Assembly (NCBI GenBank): GCA_913061285.1
Contig: CAJXVR010000028.1
Span: 1 to 38,122 of the forward strand
Direction of reading: 5' to 3'
From: an uncultured Verrucomicrobiota bacterium
Lineage (GTDB): Bacteria > Verrucomicrobiota > Verrucomicrobiia > Limisphaerales > AAA164-E04
Length of the DNA: 38,122 nucleotides
The notes below the pieces were generated by a model. It was given only the letters and a program-made list of their open reading frames with translations, was not told the origin of the DNA and ran no database searches. A program made the position numbers and the translations under genes. How positions within the stretch are numbered: the stretch's first letter is position 1; every line of letters begins with the position of its first letter. This document shows positions 1-7,843 of this stretch, piece by piece.

Positions 1-5
1 GAGAG

Positions 6-39
6 GTCTCGTGGGCTCGGAGATGTGTATAAGAGACAG
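6..39 (+). other. Nextera transposase adapter (library artefact)
   Basis: This is the Illumina Nextera read-2 adapter ending in the Tn5 mosaic end (AGATGTGTATAAGAGACAG). The five bases before it (GAGAG) match the end of the same index seen reversed at the right end of the contig. It is not genomic. Translation across it creates false N-termini (MGSEMCIRDR, MYKRQ) that should not be annotated. Confidence 0.98.
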
Positions 40-1734
40 GAATGGTATCCCGACAATCTCCCTGGCACTGTTAACATCGGCCCAGGCTCTCCGACGGGAG
101 TCACCTTCGGCTATGGCTCCAAATTTCCAGAGCAATACCAAAAAGCACTCTATCTCCTGGATTGGAGTTGGGGCAAAATCTACTCGGTCAACCTCCAGCC
201 CGATGGGTCCTCCTATACCGGTGAAAAACAAGAATTCGTCTCGGGCGCTCCACTGCCTGTCACCGATGCAATCATCAATCCCAATGATGGTGCAATGTAC
301 TTTGCCATCGGTGGCCGACGGGTCCAATCTGGACTCTATCGTGTTTCCTACGTTGGCAACGAATCCACTGCTCCCATCGATCCCATTGCCACGAACCAAC
401 GCGGCGCCCGAGAAAGGAAACTCCGCCAACAGCTAGAAGCCTACCACGGCATCCAAGACCCCGAGGCCATTTCTAGCTCCTGGGCCTATCTCGATCACGA
501 AGACCGGTTCATCCGCTGGGCGGCGCGCACAGCGATCGAACACCAGCCAGCGCACACTTGGGCACCAAGAGCCTTGTCTGAACCCGATCATGGTAAACGA
601 GTTGAGGCGCTCCTCGGCCTCGCACGACTGACGGGTGTCGATCCCACCCATCGAAGCGAGCAGGCCGCACCACCAAAGACAGCGGTTCGGGATCAAATAC
701 TCGACTCGCTCCTTGAGGTGCAATGGAATCGCCTCACTGACGAGCAACAATTGACCTTGGTCCGAACCTATCAAATCACGCTCAATCGATTCGGATCGCC
801 ATCAAGCGACGTCATCAAGAGTATCATTGCTCAGCTCGATCCACAGTTCCCAGCCCAATCGTTTCAACACAACTGGCTCCTCTGCGAAACCCTGGCCTAT
901 TTGCAATCGCCAACCGTCGCCGGCAAAGGTGTGAAACTCATTAGAGACGCTGCCACTCAAGAAGAACAAATGGAATATGCTCGGTCCCTCCGCTTTCTTA
1001 AAGCGGGCTGGACAACAGCGCTCCAAACCGAGTACTTCGAATGGTTCCTAACCGCAGCCAACTATCGTGGCGGTGCGAGTTTCTCAAAATTCATCGAATT
1101 CATTCGCAACGATGCCGTTGAGACCCTCTCGGTTCAGGACCGAAGCAGGCTAGCTGGCGTGCTCGCCAAAAAGCCTGTCAGTAAGTCACCACTTGAAGCC
1201 TTGGCCGAAGCGATGGCGGGTCGAAGCTTTGTTAAGGAGTGGGAATTCGAAGAAATTGCCAGCGCCGCCGAGACGAGTCTCAAGCACCGAAACTACAACA
1301 AAGGACGAAAAGCCTTTGGAGCGGCCGGTTGCTTTGCCTGCCACCGCTTTGCCAATGAAGGCGGTATGACCGGACCCGATCTGACCAATGCGGGAGGACG
1401 ATACTCTCCCCGTGATTTCATCGACCAGGTCTTCCACCCGAGCAAAGAGATCAATGAACAATTCGTTCCCATCGTGCTTACCAAGACGGATGGAGAAACA
1501 GTCTCGGGTGTGATTGTAAACCTAAACGGGGACTCCGTGTCGGTAAACACAGATCTCACTGACCCCAACCAACGGGAGCGAGTGGATCGCAAACAGGTTG
1601 CCAGCATCGAGCCCTCAAAAATCTCCACCATGCCAGAGGGCCTCCTCAACATGTTAGAGAAGGAAGAAATTCTAGATCTCATTGCCTACGTCCTTAGTCA
1701 GGGCAAGCCCGATCACCCATTCTTTGGCAATTAA
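40..1734 (+). CDS. PVC-type beta-propeller/heme-binding cytochrome c protein, 3' part
   Basis: The 5' end is missing because the contig begins inside the gene; the frame is open from base 40. The first 110 residues or so resemble the last blades of the glucose/sorbosone dehydrogenase-like propeller found in large secreted Planctomycetes/Verrucomicrobia proteins. A helical, HEAT-like middle follows. The C-terminal 140 residues form the Pirellula/Verrucomicrobium-type putative heme-binding domain, with the heme attachment motif CFACH encoded at 1330-1344 and GPDL downstream as the usual Met/Pro loop region. The protein should be exported and bind one c-type heme, probably as the electron-accepting module of a dehydrogenase-like protein; the substrate is unknown. 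A strong intrinsic terminator follows 23 bp after the stop. Family assignment is firm; the specific role is inference. Confidence 0.88.
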   Translation, partial: EWYPDNLPGTVNIGPGSPTGVTFGYGSKFPEQYQKALYLLDWSWGKIYSVNLQPDGSSYTGEKQEFVSGAPLPVTDAIINPNDGAMYFAIGGRRVQSGLYRVSYVGNESTAPIDPIATNQRGARERKLRQQLEAYHGIQDPEAISSSWAYLDHEDRFIRWAARTAIEHQPAHTWAPRALSEPDHGKRVEALLGLARLTGVDPTHRSEQAAPPKTAVRDQILDSLLEVQWNRLTDEQQLTLVRTYQITLNRFGSPSSDVIKSIIAQLDPQFPAQSFQHNWLLCETLAYLQSPTVAGKGVKLIRDAATQEEQMEYARSLRFLKAGWTTALQTEYFEWFLTAANYRGGASFSKFIEFIRNDAVETLSVQDRSRLAGVLAKKPVSKSPLEALAEAMAGRSFVKEWEFEEIASAAETSLKHRNYNKGRKAFGAAGCFACHRFANEGGMTGPDLTNAGGRYSPRDFIDQVFHPSKEINEQFVPIVLTKTDGETVSGVIVNLNGDSVSVNTDLTDPNQRERVDRKQVASIEPSKISTMPEGLLNMLEKEEILDLIAYVLSQGKPDHPFFGN

Positions 1735-1757
1735 TTCTAACGGGCAAAATTCAAAAC

Positions 1758-1788
1758 GGGGCGAGCAAAGGGCTCGCCCCTTTTTTTT
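1758..1788 (+). terminator. Intrinsic terminator
   Basis: A 9-bp perfect GC-rich stem (GGGGCGAGC at 1758-1766, GCTCGCCCC at 1772-1780) with a 5-nt loop is followed by eight T residues. It ends the cytochrome gene and lies about 70 bp before the first dif-like site, so the unit that starts there is insulated from the upstream transcript. Confidence 0.95.
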
Positions 1789-1856
1789 CTTCAAAAACTG
1801 TTGAGAAGCGGCGAAAGAAGAGCCTTCGCTGCCCACCAAACTCAGGGCACTTCAAC

Positions 1857-1890
1857 TTCACAACTGATAAAGGACGTTATCATATGTGAA
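1857..1890. other. dif-like recombination site, left (candidate att site 1)
   Basis: The site is a long interrupted palindrome around the spacer AGGACG (1871-1876). The inner arms are TGATAA (1865-1870) and TTATCA (1877-1882), perfectly complementary. After two unpaired bases come TTCACA (1857-1862) and TGTGAA (1885-1890), again complementary. Taking 11-bp arms gives 1860-1887, the 11-6-11 layout of Xer/dif sites, with ATAA and TTAT flanking the spacer as in dif. The 14-bp core ATAAAGGACGTTAT (1867-1880) recurs exactly at 5364-5377 in the same orientation. The tyrosine recombinase gene starts 23 bp downstream. The geometry is seen directly; the role as a recombination site is inference. Confidence 0.7.
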
Positions 1891-1913
1891 AACAACCTGA
1901 ATAGGGGACCTAA

Positions 1914-2906
1914 ATGGAACTGACCACAATCGATCAAAGAGGCCTTGAGGTCTCCTCAGCAAACGCCCTCTTCATGGGAAAACCCTTTCCTTCTCCTATT
2001 GCCCAGGCCGGAAAGTCTGCCGTTGAGCGATTTGTGGAATTCTTCTTGGTTCGGATTGAGAATCTTAACACTCGCCGTGCTTATGGTCGGGCTGCGCTTC
2101 GGTTTCTGAATTGGATGGAAGATCACGGACTTGCGCTCGAGGCCGTCAGGCCCGTTCACGTGGCTGCATATATTGAATCGCTGAAAACTGAATTGGCTGC
2201 TCCTTCTGTGAAGCAGCAACTCGCGTCGATACGGGAATTGTTTGATTGGCTCGTCGTTGGCCAGATTGTTCCGATGAATCCGGCATCTTCTGTTCGTGGA
2301 CCGAAGCACAGCACCAATAAAGGTAAGACGATTGATCTGTCTGCTGCCGATACGCGATTGTTGCTGGATTCGATCGATACCTCCCATGTTCGAGGTCTCC
2401 GCGATCGGGCGCTCATCGCGGCCTTGGTTTATTCCTGCGCCCGTGTTGGGGCCGTCGTTAAGATGCGGGTCGAAGACTATTACCCCAAAGGGAAACGCTG
2501 GTGGTTCCGGCTTCACGAAAAAGGCGGTAAGGAACACGAAGTCCCAGCTCATCACTTGGCCGAAGCCTATCTTGATGAATACATCAGGACTACGGGGATA
2601 TCCGAAGACCCGAAGGGTCCCCTCTTCCGGAGCTGTAAAGGACGGTCATCAACGCTTGGGACAGGTGGCCTTGAACAGAGCAATGTTTATCAGATGATCC
2701 GGAAGCGAGCAATCGAGGCCGGGATTGCTGACAAGATTGGATGCCACACTTTTCGTGCGACGGGGATTACGGTGTTTCTGAAGAACGGCGGTGACTTGGA
2801 AACTGCTCAGCACATGGCTAACCATGCTTCAGCTCGGACGACTAAACTCTACGATCGGCGGAGTGATGAGATTTCGTTGGAAGCTGTGGAGAGAATTTGG
2901 ATCTGA
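1914..2906 (+). CDS. Tyrosine recombinase/integrase (XerC/D-like)
   Basis: This 330-residue site-specific recombinase has an N-terminal SAM-like DNA-binding domain (about 35-125) and a C-terminal catalytic domain (about 140-325). The full catalytic set is visible: Arg177 (CARVGA), Lys203 in the beta-hairpin (HEKGGK), His278 and Arg281 (HTFR), His304 in the LGH-equivalent MANHAS, and nucleophile Tyr313 (KLYDR). It should therefore be active in strand exchange through a 3'-phosphotyrosine. ATG at 1914 has a G-rich stretch (AGGGGA) about 6-11 bases upstream. The gene lies between two dif-like palindromes (1857-1890 and 5357-5384), its likely substrates. It could instead be a chromosomal Xer paralogue, but the position right beside the first site favours a dedicated element integrase. 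Confidence 0.93.
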   Translation: MELTTIDQRGLEVSSANALFMGKPFPSPIAQAGKSAVERFVEFFLVRIENLNTRRAYGRAALRFLNWMEDHGLALEAVRPVHVAAYIESLKTELAAPSVKQQLASIRELFDWLVVGQIVPMNPASSVRGPKHSTNKGKTIDLSAADTRLLLDSIDTSHVRGLRDRALIAALVYSCARVGAVVKMRVEDYYPKGKRWWFRLHEKGGKEHEVPAHHLAEAYLDEYIRTTGISEDPKGPLFRSCKGRSSTLGTGGLEQSNVYQMIRKRAIEAGIADKIGCHTFRATGITVFLKNGGDLETAQHMANHASARTTKLYDRRSDEISLEAVERIWI

Positions 2907-3005
2907 TATTCTCTTCGAGAATACTGCGGCCATTGTTCTCAGGACCGATCAAACGAAATGTGAGATCCTCTGTCTAAAAAAGAGGTGTGTGTCTGAAATC
3001 TAATA

Positions 3006-3809
3006 ATGAATAAGAGAGCACAAATTTCTGAAGGCTTCACCCTAGTGGAATTGCTGGTTGTGATAAGTGTAATCGCTCTCCTGGCGACCCTGATCTTCTC
3101 TGGAGTATCGTATGCTCACTTTCGATCCCGAGTCACCGGATGTACGAACAACTACAAGCAGATTACGTTATCGGCGAACATGTATGCATCGGATGATCCC
3201 AATGAGCGGTTGCCATCGTTCGAGTTGCCAACCCAGACCACTCAACTGATTAGGTTTCAGAATCTCTATCCATGGCTGCTAGCTCTCCCCATGTTATCTG
3301 AAATGGATAAGCATGGAGTTTCGTCCCCTAAGCAGTGGTTCTGTCCTCTTCAGCCAAAACTTTCGAAGGCTCTTGAATCCAACTTTCAAATCGTCAAGGG
3401 GCGAACCATGACATCGATTGCAGACCTAACAACAGGATTTGAAGAAATACAAGGTTCTAGGTATGCCTCTGTGGGTTTGTTCTGGTGGGTTCCACGAAAG
3501 TTACAGGGAAGTGATAGTCTGACATATCCAGAGGTTAGTCTCCTCAAGACTAGAGAAAGTAATCCATGGCCTTCAAGACTCAGCGATACAAGCGTTTCAA
3601 GTCGACCGATTGTGACCGATAAGATGGTCGGAGAAAAAGCGATTTCTGGTGACGGATTCCTCAGCGCACACGGTGGTCATACGTTTCGAGGGAAAATTCG
3701 GAACTCCAATTCAGGGTATGCTGATGGTCACGTAGAAACACGCAAAGCAGAATCTCTGAAGTGGGAGCTACAGTTTACCGATGAATTTAGCAACTATGCC
3801 TTCTACTAA
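3006..3809 (+). CDS. Type II secretion G-like pseudopilin (prepilin N-terminus, DUF1559-like)
   Basis: This 267-residue protein begins with a short basic leader and a type IV prepilin cleavage/methylation motif, GFTLVELLVVISVIALLATL (residues 10-29). Cleavage would occur after Gly10, leaving Phe+1 and the invariant Glu+5, followed by the membrane helix that packs pilins. The exported part contains Cys residues and ends with YADGHVE, a version of the H-xn-DG signature common to Verrucomicrobia and Planctomycetes pseudopilins. Such proteins occur in dozens of copies per genome and their individual roles are mostly unknown. This copy lies inside the unit bounded by the dif-like sites, 99 bp after the integrase, which suggests it is cargo. 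ATG at 3006 lacks a clear ribosome binding site. Confidence 0.85.
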   Translation: MNKRAQISEGFTLVELLVVISVIALLATLIFSGVSYAHFRSRVTGCTNNYKQITLSANMYASDDPNERLPSFELPTQTTQLIRFQNLYPWLLALPMLSEMDKHGVSSPKQWFCPLQPKLSKALESNFQIVKGRTMTSIADLTTGFEEIQGSRYASVGLFWWVPRKLQGSDSLTYPEVSLLKTRESNPWPSRLSDTSVSSRPIVTDKMVGEKAISGDGFLSAHGGHTFRGKIRNSNSGYADGHVETRKAESLKWELQFTDEFSNYAFY

Positions 3810-4119
3810 GGCTCCGAAAACATACCATAATCTTAAGGCCTAGCAGCAGCAAAGGTCATCCACTTGGTCAGTCCGGAAAGGAACTTCCAGTAAACACTAT
3901 CAACGACTACTGAAAGCGTTTGGCCCTCTCCTGCAGCTTGGGGAGGGATTCTCAACTTTTCCCATATTGCTCTGACATTGAGGGGACCAACTAATTTAGG
4001 CAGCTGATTTTATCATAAATAGTCAAGAATGAGAGGGGAGCCTAAAGATACTTTCCAATCCGGCTACTTTGCTAAGTTTGTGATTCATTAATCCCGTAGT
4101 CTTGAATAACCTTACCTAC
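3810..4119. other. Intergenic stretch with a weak hairpin
   Basis: This 310-bp AT-rich gap has no convincing gene in any frame. One hairpin is visible at 3924-3947: an 8-bp stem (CCCTCTCC with GGGGAGGG, one G-T wobble) with an 8-nt loop. The sequence after it is only modestly T-rich, so it is a possible weak terminator for the pseudopilin gene. No promoter could be assigned with confidence for the next gene. Confidence 0.5.
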
Positions 4120-5268
4120 ATGCCAGGTGAGGAAGAAAACGACCAAGTGAAGCCCGAAGAATTGCCCAAGCCTATTCGATACGATATTGATCAGTATCTC
4201 AACAAGGCTATCGAGAAACGCGCTAAGGTTCTTGCTGGGATTCTCAGTCTAAAACTCTTTGGCGGCTGGTTCTCGATTCAGGCCTTAGTGAAGGATTTTG
4301 CAACTACAGTTACGACTCAGAAGCTTTCAGACATGTCTGGGGACGTGCAACACCAGTTGCGACACTTTCAATCGTGGTCGGAGGCCCTCCGAGTAAGAGT
4401 CGATAAAAACCAAATCCACATAGCTTCTGGACTAAAACAATCAGTAGCAGCCCAACTACAGTTGAGTAACTCGCAGGCAAGTCTTTCCTTGTTGTTAACC
4501 AATGTGACCCAGGCAGCGGACTCTGCCCTCCGACATGTAGAATCTCAGGAACAATCGGTGGCTACGAAGGTTCGCGAGCTTACTACTAATGCAACGAACG
4601 AAGTGGAATTTCTTAAGAATAATATTAAAAATCGCGTTGCTGACCTTGATCGCAAGGAAAGCGAGATTGTGTCCGGATTGCTGAAAGACAAAGACTTCCA
4701 ATCGAGAATATCCGAGATAAGTAGTAGCGTCGCTCCACTTGGTGAAAAAGTCGAATCGTTGATTCCGGTTGGCACAATATTCCCATACTACGGCACAACA
4801 AATACAGTGCTTGTTGGATATGTGTTCTGCGACAGACGATGGATATCAAAGCGAACCCATAAAAAGCTGTTTGATCATTTGCTAAATCTCAATATCTCTG
4901 GAGAAGAACAGCTCGAACTTGATAAAGATGGAGAGAGAATACGGGTTCCGGATCTTCGGGGGATGTTTCTTAGAGGACTAGATAAACGGATTGAGGGCTC
5001 TCAAGATCCATGGAGTAGCGAGAATAGAAATGAGGCGCGACGCTTGGGGAGCCGTCAGCCTAGCGCCGTTGGCCCACATAAGCATCCTGTTTTGCTTCGA
5101 GGAATTAAGGGAATCGGAGTTGTTGGTGGAGAAAGTGCTGCTGCTGTAGATCCATCTGGAGGGACGACGAACACGAAACTAAATTTAGCAGAGGTATCAG
5201 TCCCTGAACCACAATTTTCAGAGTCTCGACCAAAGAATGCGGCGGTGAACTTCATTATCAAACATTGA
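4120..5268 (+). CDS. Coiled-coil protein with phage tail-collar-like C-terminus
   Basis: The ATG at 4120 gives 382 residues; a TTG six codons upstream would give 388. The N-terminal third has a Lys/Glu-rich lead and one hydrophobic, amphipathic helix (about residues 34-56). A long helical, probably coiled-coil stretch follows (about 80-230). The last 155 residues resemble the tail-collar domain of phage tail fibres: IPVGTIFPYYG at its start, then GYVFCDRRW, RVPDLRGMFLRGLD, PHKHP, and the closing SRPKNAAVNFIIKH. Tail-collar domains trimerise and sit at fibre tips, but bacteria also carry stand-alone versions of unknown function. It is the last gene before the second dif-like site, so it is probable cargo of that unit. 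The domain call is good; the function (fibre-like surface protein or other) is unknown. Confidence 0.78.
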   Translation: MPGEEENDQVKPEELPKPIRYDIDQYLNKAIEKRAKVLAGILSLKLFGGWFSIQALVKDFATTVTTQKLSDMSGDVQHQLRHFQSWSEALRVRVDKNQIHIASGLKQSVAAQLQLSNSQASLSLLLTNVTQAADSALRHVESQEQSVATKVRELTTNATNEVEFLKNNIKNRVADLDRKESEIVSGLLKDKDFQSRISEISSSVAPLGEKVESLIPVGTIFPYYGTTNTVLVGYVFCDRRWISKRTHKKLFDHLLNLNISGEEQLELDKDGERIRVPDLRGMFLRGLDKRIEGSQDPWSSENRNEARRLGSRQPSAVGPHKHPVLLRGIKGIGVVGGESAAAVDPSGGTTNTKLNLAEVSVPEPQFSESRPKNAAVNFIIKH

Positions 5269-5300
5269 GGAGATTTGGTCTTCAGTAGAAAATGTGTGGA

Positions 5301-5327
5301 ATTAACGCCTTTTAAAGAAGCGTTAAT
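5301..5327 (+). terminator. Hairpin after the tail-collar gene, possible terminator
   Basis: ATTAACGC (5301-5308) and GCGTTAAT (5320-5327) form a perfect 8-bp stem with an 11-nt loop, 33 bp after the stop. There is no T-tract, so it may be a Rho-type end, an RNA-stabilising hairpin or part of the nearby att region. It lies 30 bp before the second dif-like site. Confidence 0.45.
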
Positions 5328-5356
5328 CGTCCCACTCTGCTGGCGCGAGATTCCAA

Positions 5357-5384
5357 AAGTAACATAAAGGACGTTATGTTACTT
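5357..5384. other. dif-like recombination site, right (candidate att site 2)
   Basis: This is a 28-bp site with the exact 11-6-11 geometry of XerCD/dif sites. The left arm AAGTAACATAA (5357-5367) and right arm TTATGTTACTT (5374-5384) are perfect reverse complements around the spacer AGGACG (5368-5373). The right arm resembles the classical XerD half-site (TTATGTTAA). The spacer and 4 bp on each side are identical to site 1, in direct orientation, 3.5 kb away. Recombination between the two would release a circle of about 3.5 kb carrying the integrase and two cargo genes. The sequence pattern is certain; the function is inferred. Confidence 0.72.
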
Positions 5385-5431
5385 AATAACACACAAGAGG
5401 GGGCGCGTAAAGCGGTTGCCGGTTCGGAACT

Positions 5432-5662
5432 TCACGGTTTCTTATTCTCTTTCTGTCGAAGGAATACCTCAAGGTTACTTCGGGTCCCCTTCGTATTTGG
5501 GTCAGTTGGTCCGAGGAGTTTCTCAAACAAATCTAAGGATTGAACAAGCAACGGCTCGGTTTCTTCATATCTCCCTTGAGCGCGATACAATGCCGCCAGG
5601 TTGTTGAGGCTTGAGGCCACATCAGGATGCTCCGTGCCCAAGAGCTTGCGACTCATCTCCAA
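5432..5662 (-). pseudogene. TPR (kinesin light chain-like) protein remnant, C-terminal end
   Basis: The frame encodes about 76 residues with one and a half tetratricopeptide repeats of the kinesin-light-chain type: KLLGTEHPDVASSLNNLAAL, then YRAQGRYEE, then a second helix pair and a natural-looking charged C-terminus. Full proteins of this kind have many tandem repeats and hundreds of residues. Upstream of about 5665 the frame stays open but no longer reads as TPR, and there is no ATG at the junction. I therefore read it as the surviving tail of a gene whose 5' part was lost by rearrangement. It lies 47 bp beyond the second dif-like site and points towards it, consistent with a recombination hot spot. 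Confidence 0.7.
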
Positions 5663-5922
5663 GCCTTGGAGATGGATTACGCTGATTCGAATCTTGTGGT
5701 CCAGGTCTGTGATATGCCGGTGCCTCGGTGTTCGTTCTCTCCAATCATTGTAAACACTCCGGCTTAGTCCATGTCTCGAACTGGGTGACGCAGCGCATCC
5801 CTAAACTAGCCACTATTGATAACACTGGATATATTCTTGACTTGATACTCTTACCACGCTTTCTTAAGTTAGTTAACAACGAGTTTTTAGCAAACCTTCA
5901 CCGGAGACTGATTTAGGCAATA

Positions 5923-6537
5923 ATGAAAAATACTTTTTTTAAGAACAGATATATTGCAACGCAAGCACGACTACTTAGAGGCACGCTAAAAAATGGAATC
6001 GGCATTCTTTTCATTCTTAGCCTGCTTATCAGCAGCCAAGGATACGGTAACACAGTAGCAGCATATAAAGCGACTTGTGATCTTCGGAGGGATAATCGCG
6101 CTGCCGCAGCAGATAGGGACAATTTAATCGAACATGATAGAGCAACCCGAGATAAAAACCTTGGGCTAGCCAGAATACAAGGGGAGAGAAATCTTGCAGA
6201 GGATTCAGCCGAATCGACATATCTGATTTCCCTCGCGACGATCCTTGCGACCTACGAGGCAGAGGAAGCTGCATGTTACCTTTTGGCGGGTCCTGGAGTT
6301 GGCCCCTGCATTGCGGCAGCCAAAGCACTCAATATTGCACTCACGGCAGCTGCCTACAACATCTACAGGCTAGCAATGGAAGCAGCTGAATTTAATTACA
6401 ACACAGAGAAAGCAAGCATAATGAATGAGTGGCAAGATCGTCTAGAAGATGCAGACAATTTGCTAGCTGATGCCATGTTCCTGATAAATAGCACGCACAC
6501 GGATTGTATAAGCGGCGCAGCTAACCACACTCACTAG
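5923..6537 (+). CDS. Hypothetical exported Ala-rich helical protein
   Basis: I do not recognise a family in this 204-residue protein. After a basic lead, residues 25-39 form a hydrophobic segment (GIGILFILSLLISS) that looks like a late signal peptide or anchor. The mature part is rich in Ala, Glu, Asp and Arg, is strongly helical in character (about 50-110 and 140-195) and contains five Cys residues, which would allow disulfides outside the cytoplasm. ATG at 5923 has only a short AGG nearby. It is the first of four orphan membrane or secreted genes in the AT-richer stretch after the dif-like unit. No terminator or T-tract is obvious before the next gene 51 bp away. Confidence 0.65.
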   Translation: MKNTFFKNRYIATQARLLRGTLKNGIGILFILSLLISSQGYGNTVAAYKATCDLRRDNRAAAADRDNLIEHDRATRDKNLGLARIQGERNLAEDSAESTYLISLATILATYEAEEAACYLLAGPGVGPCIAAAKALNIALTAAAYNIYRLAMEAAEFNYNTEKASIMNEWQDRLEDADNLLADAMFLINSTHTDCISGAANHTH

Positions 6538-6588
6538 CGGGCATCCGTCTAAAGCTTTCCAAATTTTTATTAATGTATTTATTGCTTT

Positions 6589-7005
6589 ATGAAAGGACTC
6601 AATATAGTGCATTGCACCACAGAGGAGCAAAGGAATATTGTGAAAGCGTGCAATAGTGCCCTTAAACAATATTACCATGCCTATCGTTTGAGCTTATTGG
6701 TGTTTCCATTCATTGTTCTCACTCTTGTTGTCGTGGCTGCCGCAATTGGTTTTTTCCCTGAATATATTGCCATCTCATCGTTCGTATTGTTGTTGCTACT
6801 TCGCCTTTTACCAGGTGATGCTTCCGGTGTTTTCAGTTATGCTCTTGTTGGTGTTAACTACGCTAGCTACCAATCGGCAATTCTGAAGATGCTTGGAGAA
6901 ACGCAGATGCAATTGCAGGCCTCAGGCCTGATTATGACACCGGACGAATGGGATGGGGTTGTGCGAGAGGCATGCGGAGAACACTGGTCTACAGTAGAAG
7001 CGTAA
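6589..7005 (+). CDS. Hypothetical membrane protein with two transmembrane segments
   Basis: This 138-residue protein shows two adjacent hydrophobic helices, about residues 33-53 (LSLLVFPFIVLTLVVVAAAI) and 58-75 (rich in Leu, ending LLRLLPGD). A short soluble N-terminus with two Cys and a roughly 60-residue soluble C-terminus flank them. The hairpin-like arrangement would place both termini on the same side of the membrane. No family is recognised. It follows the exported Ala-rich gene by 51 bp and may be co-transcribed with it. The start at 6589 has no visible Shine-Dalgarno sequence, and ATG is chosen because the frame closes shortly upstream. Confidence 0.6.
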   Translation: MKGLNIVHCTTEEQRNIVKACNSALKQYYHAYRLSLLVFPFIVLTLVVVAAAIGFFPEYIAISSFVLLLLLRLLPGDASGVFSYALVGVNYASYQSAILKMLGETQMQLQASGLIMTPDEWDGVVREACGEHWSTVEA

Positions 7006-7125
7006 GAGCTGGAACACCGTTGCTATTGGCGGATATTGAAGCTGCTTAGAAAACGCCCCTGAACGGCTTGGCGAAAGTATGTCATAGTTGAATAATGACT
7101 TTTAACCTATAAACAGAGAATCCAA

Positions 7126-7791
7126 ATGAATCAGAAATTATTGACCCTAGCCGTTGTTGCAGTGTTGTTTGTCATTGTGCCAGACCGATTGTTCGGGCAG
7201 GCAAAAGAAAACAGTCAAAGTAAGTCCGCTATTCAAGCAATCCTTGACAGTCTTCCGAACGATGCATTTTTGAAATCTATGGCGAACAGTGGTATTTCTC
7301 ATCCTGATGTTCAAGGTGACTCCGAAAGGGGACCACTAAACGCTGAGGTTTTTGATTTAGTAAATACTGCTGTGTCTTCATTGAAGGATGAAGACACGGA
7401 TACATGGCATCGGGCATTACGAAATCAAAGGAAACAATTTGAAGATATTTCGAGCCTTTTAGGTGTAGGTGAACCGCAAACCCGCGATGCTGCACTTATG
7501 AAGGATATGATTCTTGAATTTTCGACGGCAACAATTCTTAAATCCAAAAAGGCCAGTAAGGCTAGCCGGGAAGAGACAGCTACAGAGAACGAACGGTTAG
7601 ATAAAGAGCTGAACGTCAAGAGGACTAAAAGGCTTGCGACGGCTAAAGTGCGAGAAGCTTCGATTCTTAAACACGAGAAATATTTAAGTGAAAAATTTGG
7701 GGTTTCAAAGGCAGAGTTGCGAGGGATGAAAGATGATGCGGACGATTGGTATGCAGAATTTAAACGCAGCCGTAAACGTGTTTCAGAGTAA
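7126..7791 (+). CDS. Hypothetical secreted helical protein
   Basis: This 221-residue protein has a clear signal peptide (MNQKLLTLAVVAVLFVIV, cleavage likely near FGQA, residue 25). The mature chain is charged and mostly helical. Its second half is very Lys/Arg/Glu-rich and could form a coiled coil (about 140-215). No family is recognised and no catalytic motif is visible. An AGAGAA stretch lies about 8 bases before the ATG. A hairpin overlapping the stop codon probably terminates it. It sits among other orphan secreted genes in the accessory stretch. Confidence 0.65.
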   Translation: MNQKLLTLAVVAVLFVIVPDRLFGQAKENSQSKSAIQAILDSLPNDAFLKSMANSGISHPDVQGDSERGPLNAEVFDLVNTAVSSLKDEDTDTWHRALRNQRKQFEDISSLLGVGEPQTRDAALMKDMILEFSTATILKSKKASKASREETATENERLDKELNVKRTKRLATAKVREASILKHEKYLSEKFGVSKAELRGMKDDADDWYAEFKRSRKRVSE

Positions 7792-7821
7792 TCTCTGTCG
7801 CCCCCCGGGGTGCAACAGATT
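7790..7821 (+). terminator. Hairpin overlapping the stop codon, candidate terminator
   Basis: AATCTCTGTCGCCCC pairs imperfectly with GGGGTGCAACAGATT to give a GC-capped hairpin, followed by a GT-rich run (TGGTTGTGTTGTGTTT). It starts at the last two bases of the stop codon of the preceding gene. The U-tract is poor, so confidence is moderate. Confidence 0.5.
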
Positions 7822-7843
7822 GGTTGTGTTGTGTTTCCGACGA

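Noticed and set aside
5301-5384. Integron attC site around the hairpin and right palindrome
   Set aside because: No GTTRRRY/RYYYAAC core pairs are present in the expected positions, and the recombinase looks Xer-like rather than IntI-like.
5728-5916. Open frame of 62 codons on the plus strand before the Ala-rich gene
   Set aside because: Composition and start context are not convincing and nothing in it is recognised.
7078-7106. Third dif-like palindrome (GTCAT ... ATGAC before the 7126 gene)
   Set aside because: The spacer is 9 bases, not 6, it lacks AGGACG and the ATAA/TTAT flanks, and the arms match over only 5 bp.
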